A stretch of 64,000 nucleotides of DNA from Epiperipatus broadwayi (Eukaryota > Onychophora > Udeonychophora > Euonychophora > Peripatidae). Each line of letters starts with the position of its first letter. Within the stretch, counting starts at the first letter, position 1. The stretch spans positions 5,434,085-5,498,084 of the forward strand of contig JAQFVV010012396.1 in NCBI GenBank assembly GCA_028023455.1, read 5' to 3'. Both the position numbers and the translations under genes were made by a program. This document shows, one piece after another, positions 52,907-64,000 of this stretch. The notes beneath the pieces are model-generated. The model was not told where the DNA came from and did no database searches. It saw only the letters and a list, made by a program, of their open reading frames with translations.

Positions 52907-54083
52907 TTTATATTGTGATAAATAATTAAGTTAAGTAACCATTTCTCATGGCCATCCATATCAGTAATGGTCTTCACGATCCTTGTTTGGAAGCCATTAA
53001 TAGGATTATACTTGTCTGTTCATCAATATATGTAAAATGAGCTAGTAATATCTATAAGAGTCTTTGATCTATATAAATTTTGGTGATTTTATTGACATAG
53101 ATAAAATATAAAAATGTCTTTTTTTTTTTCGTTCATTAGTCATCCAAGTCATGTGTAGTAAAAATGTAGTACAATCTAAACAGATATTTATCTAGATTTA
53201 AAACAATCTAGTGGCGCTTGTGGGAAAACATATGTACTTAGCTAAACTGAATAAAAAGTGATCCCATCCCTTTTCCAACTTATTAACTTTATGTAATATG
53301 TTTTATAAGTTGTCATGAATAGCACCAGTGTGTATGTATGACCATGAATGGTCTTATATATTTGGAAAGAAGAATAGAAGGGATTCTTTGTTAAAAGAAC
53401 CTAGTATTGGAGATAAGCGAAATGCACTCCAGGGATCTCACAGTGGATAATTTTATTCAGTTGCTATATTTAATATTCTTTTATTTGATGACAATGGCCA
53501 GTATGTTTTATTGTGCAAATGACTTCCCCAATATCTAAATATCATTAAATCTTTAATGATGATAGTTTTAATTTTCATTGTTGTTATTTTAGGTATTAAG
53601 AAATGAGATAATTTATTTATTTCATTACTAATGTGACAGAATTAATGTTTGAGATAGTTGCAAACGGGCTATAATGTTATATTTAATTAATTAGATATAG
53701 ACACCCAAATAGAGCATGATATGCATATATTCTTATTTTAGCGTCATCCTTGTTTAATTATAAATGGTATTTTAGCTAACACAGTGAATTCATTTCTCAT
53801 TTAATTTACTCGGTTACAAAGGATGAACCGCTAGAGCATATCATATATCCTGTTTAGTGTTTAGTTATTGAATTATAGCAAATATCATTTTATCACTCAT
53901 CTATATATTTATAGTCGTTACAAAATAGCAGCCTTTTCATCATTACAAAATTTTTTTACTGTTACAAATGGCAGATTATTTTAATATGATAATAATTAAT
54001 AATTTCTTTCTATATCTATTTTATTTCTGTTACAACATATATATATATATATGTAATATACAAATCAATATATATATCAAAAT

Positions 54084-54125
54084 ATTTACCATATATATAT
54101 ATATATATATATATATATGGTAAAT
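54084..54125. repeat. (AT)n tract bounded by inverted ATTTACC/GGTAAAT
   Basis: Alternating AT of about 28 bases sits between ATTTACC and GGTAAAT, making the whole 42-bp stretch self-complementary. Confidence 0.9.
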
Positions 54126-55820
54126 GAAAACTTATTAATAATAAAACCCACGAACAATTCTGATGCAGCAATCTAGCTTCATGAATACAAATATTTCCTT
54201 GTTGGATGAATCCAAATATAAATAAAACTATTCTAGTAATGAATAAAATTTATAAGTGATAATATTAAATAATATATTGCTCATCACTCTAGACAACTAA
54301 TATCATGAATGGAACTGACTATTAGGTAACCCCAAATGTACTGAAAATATTATAACTTAGCAGTGCTAATTGGTCTGCAAACTAAATGCATTAAATATTT
54401 GGGTACTTTAAATATGTTGAGTAAATGTTATACTCCAGCAATTTAAAATGTAATGAACAAATAACTAAATTGATCACAAATGTTTTTATAATAGTTCATA
54501 TCTACATGTTCAATAGACTCATAAATTTATAAAGAGCACCAGTGAATCCATATGCATACTTTTGACTGGCAAAGAAATAAAAATTTTACTAACTGTTTTT
54601 TACTGGATAGTGAAATATCACCTGGAATATACTACACAGTAAGATAAAATCGTTATATAATGATTCATAAATTAGTAAATCAAAAACATCTATAGTTAAT
54701 AACAACATAAAATTATTAAGATAAACATTAATTTATATGTGGCAGTTAGAACAAATAATTTATAAAAGCAATTAATATCACATAATGTACATTTATAATT
54801 CATTTATAGTTCACCTTACTAAAAGGCAATTAAATGTAACATATATTTTTATAATTATCAATACATATAGTCAAAAATGGGGTAACTATAAATTTCTTTC
54901 ATACAAGCAAGAAAATAAAATATACAGATGAATTATATTATTATTATTATCAATATATATATATATAATCAAATATTTTTGTTTTATAGTTATTTAATTT
55001 TAAATTAAGTTACACAAATAACATTTTTGTTCTAATTGGTCTTTTACTTTATTATTATTAATTAAATTATTTAAATTCTCAGATGACAAACCAGACTGCA
55101 TTGTAATTAATATTATTAATTTTTAGAAGAAAGATATTATAAATATTTATAAATATTAGCGATTATAATTTTAACTGTTGTTAATAAGTAAGATTTTCCA
55201 TAAACATATATAATAAATATAAAACTTCAGTTTAACATTTTTATCTTACAGCATTTCCTTTGGCATCTTCATGCTAGCACATGTATATGTACAGTTCTTT
55301 AGACATTCTTAATCTTTAAATGTTGCCCAATTATTTTCCTTTGTCAATATTACAATATAACTAAAAAATTTTGCAGTTTTCACTTCAATGATGGTCAGCA
55401 TAGCATTTTATTGTTAATTATTCCTTTTAAATCATAAACATTACATAGAAAGAACTCCTGTTCCTTCCTTCCAGGATCTTCTATTTACAATACATTTTCT
55501 TTGCTGCAAATCTAGAATCTATTCATAAGGTAAGGTAATGTTAAAATACACAAAACTTTTAAAGGAAAAAAATATATGCTATCCCCTCTGAAAAAAATTG
55601 TTTCTATCTCTATAGTAACATAAACAATGCAGTCTATATTTTTAAACACTGATTTTTTTAACATGTGATTTTTTTCTTCTAATTTTAATAAAACATTGTT
55701 GTCATTTGATAATTTAACAATCTACACTTATTTGAAAACAAACATATTTTTTAAACATTTGACTAAGCCAATAAACATCACAAGACCACCACTTCTTATG
55801 CTTGTGTATAACTGTTTTAA

Positions 55821-56177
55821 AACAGGCAAAACTCACTATACATATTGCCACACATAGCAAATTAGAATAATCAATGGATGCCAGAAGGCTTGTGCATAAA
55901 ATCCCCAGCTAGTGCCTATTCATCCAATATTTCCAGACTAGTTTCTGGCTTGTGGCCTTCATCAGTGAGGAGCCTTGGATCTGAGATTACTGCACCTAGA
56001 TCTTCTAGGTGCAGTGCTCTCAGATACAAGGCTCCTCACTGACAAAGGCCACAAGCCAGGGTCTGGGGATATTGGATGAGTAGGCACTAGATGGGAATTT
56101 TATGCACAAGCCTTCTGGCATCCATTGATTATTCTAGCTTGCTGTGTGTGGCAATACATATAATGAGTTTTGCCAGT
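55821..56177. mobile_element. Foldback MITE, full copy
   Basis: Two arms of about 170 bp face each other around ACTGCACCTAGA/TCTAGGTGCAGT. The ends read AACAGGCAAAACT and AGTTTTGCCAGT with TTAA at 55817-55820 and 56178-56181. The short copy at 6711-6958 matches the right arm and the outer left end. The arms contain, on one strand, CTGATGAAGGCCACAAGCC then AGAAAC (minus strand, 55941-55965). No ORF. Confidence 0.85.
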
Positions 56178-57741
56178 TTAAAACATTTGACTGTGAACTG
56201 TTTTCTTTAATTAGAAATTTGTAAACTATAGAAAATGACAAAATAAAGATGTGCATGTATACCACAATATATATATGAAGAGTTCATGATTTAGTAATTT
56301 GTATCTTTCCTGAGATTAGTTTTTCATTTTGGGTAGAACCTACTTGTTTAATAATAACACACTTTTTCAAGAAACCATAGGATTATTTTTTTCTTGTTGC
56401 TGATCCATAACTAATTATCTACATGGAGCAAAACAATAAAGAAAATCCAAACTATTATCACTAACCAATAATTAAGTTAGCTTAGGGAATATACTTTACT
56501 TACTTCAATATTTTCTGAGGAAAGATGCTAGAAGAATGTTTACAATAGTTTAATAAAGAGGATTTAATTATATGTAATTTAAAAAACCCTTTCAAATACC
56601 CCACAGAAGAACCAAAGTTTTCTCATAGATAAATATTGAAGATAAATGCATTACTCACTAGTATTTATTCTTATTTTAGCCATTAATTAAAAATAAATAT
56701 TCATTAATCAAATATTGGATAGTTATCATGGTTGTCTTTGTCCACCCACCTGAAAGTAATCCTGTGTGATTACTCATAGATTACATATAGATTGTAAGAC
56801 ATGCTAATAAATATGCTATTGTTGTCCCACAAGACAATTATGTGCATGTATTATGCACCAAATTCAGTCTCCTATGGGGGTCCATAGTTAAAGATAGTGT
56901 AATAATATATAGTTATGATATTAGTTAAGATAGTTAGCTATGTTTAACTATAGAAAAGTTAATAATCAGTGACTGAGAAGTATCTATGGCTGCCATATAG
57001 AATATGATGTTAGTTTATCAAAAATTAGACACAATTTCATTGCTAAAAGTCTTTTTTTGTATCTTCTCACTGTTATTTATCTCATTCACAAATTTCTTTC
57101 TCTATTTCATGTTACTATCTTCATTCAATAGGTTGGATAATCAGAGATCTCTCATACCTTTGATCTCTACCAGCTGTAACAGTGGACTTCTATATCTGTA
57201 CGATCATTTGTCCATACATTTATTACACATATCTTTGAATGTTTGAAAAAACAGTGAAGAAGACAAATTTTATCAGATTAAATTATGCATTGTGATCATG
57301 CATGAGACAATACCACCATTAGTGATTAATTTTGGAATTGAATGTGGAACAATAGTTTATCTGAGCAAATGGTTGAATATTTCTAAATATCTTTTTTCTC
57401 TACACAAACATAAAAAGAACTATAAATAGTACATTAAACATAGCCTTGTTTCACAATTATATGCTCACTAGATTATTTATATAAATGGTCAAAAGTGTTG
57501 TGATATTATTAATAGTAATTATGGAAGTGATTTTAATAAAAGTAACTATTTCAATTTATAAAAACATGAATACAAGGCAATATTTGTTATCACTGATTAA
57601 GAGTAATTTAGTCATTCTTAGCAAAATACATTTTCCAAAGAAAGTTAATGGTAGGCAGCTATATATGTTTGTAAAATTATAAGATCATTAAATTAATACA
57701 TTGTACAGGCTTAAACCTGCATTTATATATGTAATATATGT

Positions 57742-57840
57742 GGGGTTCAAATTTAGACTTTCACACGCCCCACCACTCTTAGTGCCATCTCATATTGCTG
57801 ACCCACCTGACTACACACATGTTGAAAAAATAGATCATTA
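57742..57840 (-). repeat. Fragment of repeat family R1 (tRNA-like part only)
   Basis: Plus-strand GTTCAAATTTAGACTTTCAC, and about 65 bases on ACACATGTTGAAAAAATAGA, align with the corresponding part of R1 copy 2 (1420-1507). The core part of the family is absent. Confidence 0.55.
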
Positions 57841-59707
57841 AATGGAAAGTGATTATTGAGTACTGATTTGTTTAAACTAATTTTGGTATCTTCTTGAATT
57901 TCTAAATTTATAATTAAAAATCTAATGATATTAAAAGTCATCTGGTAAATAAAGCTGTGCTAATTTTACCAGCACTTATGCTGTGAGATTAAATTCGGAA
58001 AGTTCAATGAAATAAAAGATTTTATTTCTTGTTGATTAATACTATCTATTATTAACAATAAAAAACAAATTTTTATTTAGACTTATATCTATAGGTTTTG
58101 TGAACTCAAATACTCTATTGTTATTGAATTAGAAGAAAAACTGCTATTAAAAAAAGTGTTCAAAGCCATACTCAAAATAATGGCAGCTTATAGGTATAAT
58201 AGATAGAAGTCAGAATGTAAAGGAAATCAATATTGTTTGACCACTTACAAATGCAGATTATTAGATAGATAAAAGATAAATAAATCTCAAGATTAAAATG
58301 AGAATTGAATTTTTTTTAAAAGATCCTATCCCAAACATATTGGAAACAAATTTTTATAGCTTCTTTTGAGGCAATAGTAACTTAGAGCTAAATTTTATAT
58401 CTGTTATTAAAATTAATAAGTTTGATTTCAAAGTTTATCATATTATTAAGACATTGAAAATAAATATATTACTAAGTTCACCAAAAAATAAATGCTGATT
58501 GTAGCTTTGAATAATATGATTATACTAATGACATTTAGCTTCAACATTGTGTTATATCTTATATCAAAATGAGATCTACAACCATTTCTAAAATATACAA
58601 ATATATATGTGCATATATATTATAATAAAACATCCTGAAAATAGTTGATAATAATAAATAGAATAACTCATAAATATTACAAATCTATGTTTTCATTTAG
58701 TTGTTTCAATAAAAATATTACATTTTTCAAATTCATACTTTAGCTTTCTATATGTATATCTTCATCAAATAATTATCTCCATCAAATAATTAATTGACTA
58801 AGTAGTGATATTTCTTTTAACAAATTCTTTAAACATTTATTTCTAATGAAATACAGTATATTTAAAATAGAGAACACAATAGAATTCAAATATTATTGTT
58901 AGCATTAATAATAATGTTTGCTTAGTTATTTTACTATTATTACTACAAACTTAGTGTAATGTGGAAAACCAATGTTATTTTTATAATGGAAAAATTAAAT
59001 AGTAGTGAATTTGTTGAAAAACAAACATTGTTATCTCTGATTGGTAGAATAATGTAATAAATATGGGAGAGTCATAAGTATTATAAAAATATAAGGACAG
59101 AAGTTCAATGACTGATATGACTATTTGAGATTGATAGGTGGATTAAAACTGGAAAAAAATTTGAGCCAGCAACATAAATTTATATAGATAATTATGCTAT
59201 TTTTTCCCAATTCACAAAATAATTTCAGAATGTTTTTTATGTTTTAAACGCAAGTTATAAAGATTTTCATTTAGTATAAATAGTTAATGAAGTATGTTAT
59301 TTTATTGTCCTGTGATGAAGAAAATAACTTAATAGATTTTTAAATAGAAAATCAGACTTGGATACTGAGGTGAATTGGGGCATTCTGCCAAAATATATTT
59401 TCAAATAAAATATGGATCTCTTATCAATGTAACATAAAGACAGTGAAAAAATGTGTTGAAGAATGTTCTTTAATAATGTGAAATTATGATGGCAAAATCA
59501 AAAGGTCAGTCAGCATATTTTTTTAACTTGATAGAGATGGTGTTATTGAATGTAATATTATAAGAATATATTTTCATTAGACTAGACATGCAAAGTGAAC
59601 AGATTTACTTGAAAGATATTTTAAGGTAAATTGGAGCACAATGATTTATAAGAAAAGCAGATCCTATTTCCATTACAAAAGTTATCTCAATGATACTGTA
59701 AAAGGTG

Positions 59708-59823
59708 CAATGTTGATTATTTTCATTAAGAAAATATAACTGAGAATAAAATATAATGCAGAGTACAATCTTGATTACTTTCATTAAGAAAATATGGCTG
59801 AGAATAAAATACAATGGAGAGCT
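59708..59823. repeat. 58-bp tandem duplication, two copies
   Basis: TTTCATTAAGAAAATAT and its surroundings recur at a period of 58 bp with a few substitutions. Confidence 0.85.
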
Positions 59824-61615
59824 AAAATTGTCATGATAATGAAGTCCTTTAGGAAAAAAGTTTACTACAGAAATATTAAAATATAGCATTATAAGATACC
59901 AAGTAAATTGACTAAAAAAACCATCATGCTATATTTGAAAAAGTGTTTGTTTTATAAATTCATCTTTAACTTTTTGTTCTTATCTTTTTCTTATTTTTTT
60001 TTTCTTAAGATGGAATCGTCAAATAATTCAGTTAATTTTGTAAATGCTATTCATTTTTCCATCATTTTATAACATCCGGGTATATTTGTGTTTCTCAAAG
60101 ATCATATACTTTATAACACTATTTACATTAAAATGAAATAAATATTATTTAAACCATTAACAAAGCAAATATAAAATGTTCTTACTTTGAATGGTCAAAT
60201 TTTAAATGCCCTATAAGATAATATGAAATTACTGAAAATTAAATGTTATTTTGCTTTACTTAATGTTGTTTTTAAAACATATATATATGTGAATAGAAAT
60301 TTAAATATACTAGAATTTTAATTTTATGTTGAATTTACATGAACAATATTTATTTAATAAAATTATTAATTTCTAATATCTTTTATAAAAATTTAACAAT
60401 GAATATTTATTTATAGCTAAAGCTTTTCTTACAAATAACTATAAATTTTATTTTTTTATTTTTTTATTTGATTACTTTATAAATTTTCTGATATTAATCT
60501 AGATATTAATTAAAGGAGATTTCCATTTCTTAAAATTACTAACATTTTTTTAAAAATAGATTTCTATTTTCTATATAATAAAAAACGGTAATAACTACTT
60601 TCTAATGATTTTTTTTAATGGTTCTGAATATGGAATCAGTTATATTTGTATTGTTTTAATCTTAATATTACTAAAATGTAAATATTATCTGTATATAATT
60701 GTCTACTTTAACTTTTACAAATGATTCAGTTAATTTTATATATGCTATTAATTTTTCCATTGTTTTATAATATATATTTGTTATTTGTAAATTCATCAGC
60801 TTTTTTAGTTATTATTGTTGTTGTGTCATGGATATTTTTATAAAACCCTTATAATTGAAATCTATTTATTTGTGATATTATTTGTTATTTAGGTTATTGT
60901 TATTTGATCTTATTATATGTTTTGACTTTGTTATTATTAATGACAAATATGGAGATCATTTCATAATTTTCCATTTTTAATGGAGAAATTTTAGCTAGGG
61001 TTTTTTAAAAAGTAAATATTTATTTGCCAAATTTAATTTTTGCTTATCTTAATTTTGTATTAGCATAATTTTTTTTATGGTGAGTACTTATATTTTAAAG
61101 CCATTTTGTGAAACATCATTTTTATATCATTTCTATAAATTATTTTTATTAGTCCATCATGAACTTAATTAATTTTTTTTTATAAATTCCATATCAAAAA
61201 ATTTACTTCTTTTATATTATATTGTTACATTTTGATTGATATTTTATAGTTAAATTATAAACAATTTTCTTCTTAATTATTAATAATTGCTTTATTGTTT
61301 TCAGTATATAATTATTATGAGGTAGATCAAAGACTATCACCATAGGAGTAACTCTTTATCATGAATGAACTATATTTTTAATTTTAAAGTTAGCCCATCA
61401 ATATTCATTTGATCAAACCAGATTAACTTGGAACCTTTATCTTCTACGTAGTAATAGTGAGATACTGATTAGCAGGGCCGGCGCTGGGTACTAGGCGCCC
61501 GCATGCAAATTTGATTTTGGTGCCCCTGTCAATATGTATGTTTACTAAGGTGACCCGACCGTGTCCCGTGGCGTTTTAAAAAAGTCATGATTTTTAGAAA
61601 GAATGCATGATGTAA

Positions 61616-62149
61616 TGCTATTTTTGATATCAAAAATAGCATAAAATTGATTGTTAAATTATATATTATTTCATACAAACGGTTTGTATGAAATAATATA
61701 TAATTTAACACGGCAAATTTAGATGTTAGAAAAATTTGCAGAAATTTTAAAAATAATTGTTTTTAAAAATAGACAGAGTGATTCAAATATATATATATAA
61801 TAAATTTAAAAAAAATAATGTTTGAGATTAAAATATTTAAATGTTTAAAATAATTTTCGAAAAACATTTACATATTTTAATCTCAAATATTTTTTTTTTA
61901 AAATTTCATATTTATTATTTCGTCACTGTCGTTTTTAACAAACCCATTATTTTTAAAATTTTTCTAATTTTTCTAACCTCTAAATTTATGCAAATATTAG
62001 CAAATTTAATAATAAATTTACAATTTATAAAATGAAATAATTTTAAAAAAAGATAATATTACAAACATACATATTTAATTTATTATTATTAATGTACGCT
62101 ATATCTATATAAACTAGCGTTATATATGGAGCGTTAAAACGCCCATATA
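61616..62149. repeat. Row of four palindromes in the hAT 3' region
   Basis: A perfect 26-bp palindrome (61616-61641, TGCTATTTTTGAT arm); a perfect 28-bp-arm palindrome with a one-base centre (61653-61680, 61682-61709); a 26-bp-arm hairpin with one mismatch and a 15-base loop (61821-61846, 61862-61887); and a 12-bp-arm hairpin with a bulged A (62123-62149). Confidence 0.92.
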
Positions 62150-62358
62150 AACCAAATTTTTAATCAGCCCCCTGGTCAATGGTGTCCTGTTTTACCAATG
62201 TTAAAATCTGTCACTTTAATGTATATTACCACCTACATGTTATAAATATTAGTGTACAAAATCTTTCTAAGGAAACAAACAAGGCAATGTAAATAAATAA
62301 TTTTTAATATTAAAAAAAGAAAATACAGTTAAAAAAAGTAAATGCATTACAAAACATG

Positions 62359-64000
62359 TTATAATTTTATACTCCTTGACTTCATATTAATAAACCTTGA
62401 TATGATTGTATTTATTTCCAGTTCTGCACAAATATCATTTTCAATAGCAATTAATGCCAAATTAACAAGCCGTTTTTGTGACATAGTTGTTCTCAAGTAA
62501 GTTTTAATTAATTTTAACTTAGAAAAAGAGCGTTCACCGCTTGCAACACTAACAGGTAATGTTAATAATATTCTTAAAGCTATTGATAAGTTTGGCATAG
62601 ATAAATTATTAGAAACTATAAAATTAAGTGTTTCAAAGGGTTTTGAGAATTTAAAAAATCCTTTTGAAAAATATTCAAAAGCACATAATTCGTCGAATAA
62701 ATCTGTAGCATTAATATCTTTACTGTTATCAAATTTCAAAATATTTTCTAAATCTTTGCATTTTGCTTGTAACTCGCTCTTATTAATTTCTGATATTTTA
62801 TATAGAAAATTGAAATTATTATAAGATGCTTCGAGGAGTTCAAAGCGTTCTGTTAAAGAATTAATCCTACATCTAAAAGTGTAAAAAACATGTTTATTTT
62901 AAATTTTTCTTCAGGTATTTGAGGTGTTTCGTCCTGATGCTCGTAATCAAATTGACGAGTTTTTTTCCGTTGTCGAACTTCTTTGGCAGTTTTAAATTCT
63001 TTCTCTCCATCAACCTCTTCGCTAAGTTCATCTGCAATTTTGAGAATGTTTTTGAAATTTGAATCTGATCGATATTCTCGTAAAAATTTATTTAGATTTG
63101 CGATCGATTCTAAAGCAAGTGAAGCATTCATATTTACATTTTGGAGCATTTTACTGACAGGATTTATTCTATTTAATATATCATGCCAAATTATTAAAGA
63201 ACAAATAAATTTGTAATCCTTAAGGTTAGTGCAGAGTGATTGAGCTTCATGTTGAATTTCTCTATTAAAAGATTCGTTGTTCATTATTTCATAGAGTGCA
63301 TCATAAATTTCACCCAACTGATACCGTAGAGGCCGGATTGCATCAATTCTGCTTTCCCATCGTGTTTTGATGGTTGTTCTAGAGTTAAAGTTTTAATAAA
63401 TTTTAAAAGGATTGACCACCGCTTATAAGATGATGAAAAAAATTGTATATTTTTGAACAATTGCAAATAAACCAATTGTATCTACATTGACTTTGGGCAT
63501 CGTTTATGATTAAGTTTAAAGAATGAGCAGCACATGGTACGTCCAATGCACGAGGTTTTTGGTTAAAATCAAATTTTGAAGTCCAGCCTTTTTGCCTTTC
63601 ATGTTGGCCCCATTATCATACCCTTGACCACGCATGTCTTCAATGGGAATCTTCCATTTTTCCAGTTGTTCAATTATTGTTGTACATAAACCTCGTCCAG
63701 TGGAATCTGTTATATCTATGAAACCTAAAAAGTTTTCTCTAATTTTAACCGTTCCATTATTACAAAAAACGAAGCGAATAATTATGGTCATTTGTTCAGT
63801 TTTACTTGCATCTGGTGTACAATCTAAAATAATAGAATAATATTTGGATTTCTTTTTCGATAATAAAATTGTTTCCTAATTGCTGTACTTAAAATTTCCA
63901 ATAATTCATTTTGGCTATCTTTGCTCAAATAATGTACTCTATTGTTTGATCTAGGCCCTCTCAACATGATTTTCCATAACGGGATCAAACTTCGCAAATA
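62359..64000 (-). pseudogene. hAT transposase, ZMYM1-like, with several frameshifts
   Basis: Reading on the minus strand from the window end, blocks in different frames follow the usual order of the zinc-finger-MYM1-like transposase (DUF4371 then hAT dimerisation domain). They are: FDPVMENH; a segment with YLSKDSQNELLEIL; KYYSIILDCTPDASKTEQM (first catalytic Asp region); ENFLGFIDITDSTGRGL and RGQGYDNGANMKGK (63516-63791); CAAHSLNLI in a shifted frame near 63500-63530; FFSSSYKRWSILLKF; GEIYDALYEIMNNESF (62853-63317); and the dimerisation block SVASGERSFSKLKLIKTYLR with MSQKRLVNLALIAIEND (62359-62739), ending at a stop. At least four frame changes separate these parts, so no full protein can be made. 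The N-terminal zinc finger is outside the window. Confidence 0.88.

Larger units (their letters stand above)
50240..55800. other. AT-rich DNA with microsatellites, no gene seen
   Basis: Includes weak tandem repetition at about 50601-50690, a 9-bp inverted repeat ACTATGGAC/GTCCATAGT at 50962-50990, an ATC/ATT microsatellite at 52843-52906 and (AT)n tracts near 54035-54120. No coding signal. Confidence 0.5.
56190..61464. other. AT-rich DNA, no gene seen
   Basis: Contains part of an R1-like tRNA segment (57742-57840) and a 58-bp tandem duplication (59708-59823), both listed separately. The open frames here (for example 57004-57246) show no domains. Confidence 0.5.
61473..64000 (-). mobile_element. 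hAT element (ZMYM1-like transposase class), truncated by window end
   Basis: The plus-strand left end CAGGGCCGGCGCTGGG is a typical hAT terminus, and the transposase remains run towards it on the minus strand. The preceding 8 bases CTGATTAG (61465-61472) would be the target duplication; the partner lies beyond the window. Between the end and the coding part lie about 900 bp of AT-rich DNA with four strong hairpins (61616-62149). Confidence 0.75.

Noticed and set aside
61540-62200. Nested DNA transposon suggested by GGTGACC..TGTCCCGT near 61541 and TGGTCAATGGTGTCCTGT near 62173
   Set aside because: The two motifs are in direct, not inverted, orientation, so they are not terminal inverted repeats of one element.
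62983-63840. Plus-strand frames at the window end
   Set aside because: They are antisense to the hAT transposase remnant.

Overview
This is a very AT-rich window (about three quarters A+T by eye) from an animal nuclear genome. It holds no host gene that I can support. The tracks are short and stop-riddled, and the only long open frame (364 codons) lies inside a retrotransposon. The mix of mariner, hAT and piggyBac-like DNA transposons, tRNA-derived SINEs, a LINE endonuclease fragment, foldback elements and long (AT)n and (TAA)n tracts points to an intergenic or intronic part of a large invertebrate genome. A mollusc such as a cephalopod would fit, but that is inference and no feature proves it.

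Layout. Positions 1-7000 hold a hairpin-ended repeat with a tRNA-like segment (1-370, second copy 1410-1770), three copies of a tRNA-derived SINE, a degenerate hAT-type MITE (4951-5364) and a small foldback element (6711-6958). A hAT-type MITE with a perfect 8-bp target duplication sits at 10157-10554. A decayed mariner transposase lies at about 11860-12915 on the plus strand. A second Tc1/mariner-type fossil lies at about 16760-17795 on the minus strand.

The centre is an LTR retrotransposon at 17843-24577, oriented on the minus strand. It has two LTRs of about 1.77 kb, a tRNA-Pro-like primer binding site, a purine tract and one intact 364-residue coiled-coil ORF. I see no protease, reverse transcriptase or integrase, so it appears to be non-autonomous. 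It landed in an (AT)n tract beside the mariner fossil.

From 24.6 to 62 kb the sequence is mostly unassigned AT-rich DNA. It is punctuated by a TTAA-flanked piggyBac-like element with a 105-nt internal palindrome (30325-31219; an older relative at 49540-50230), another SINE (32852-32961), a third copy of the hairpin/tRNA-like repeat (about 40170-40560), a LINE endonuclease fragment with a foldback element at its end (44516-44976), a cluster of CTGATGA/GAAA-containing repeats (45233-45990) and a full foldback element (55821-56177). The window ends inside a hAT element of the ZMYM1-like class (61473 onward), whose transposase is broken by several frameshifts.

Nothing here looks like a pathway. 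The window is a record of successive insertions. The youngest are probably the LTR element, two SINEs with intact 16-17 bp duplications and the 10.2-kb MITE. The mariner, hAT and LINE remains are old. The most unusual item is the LTR element with its single intact ORF and three internal direct repeats.
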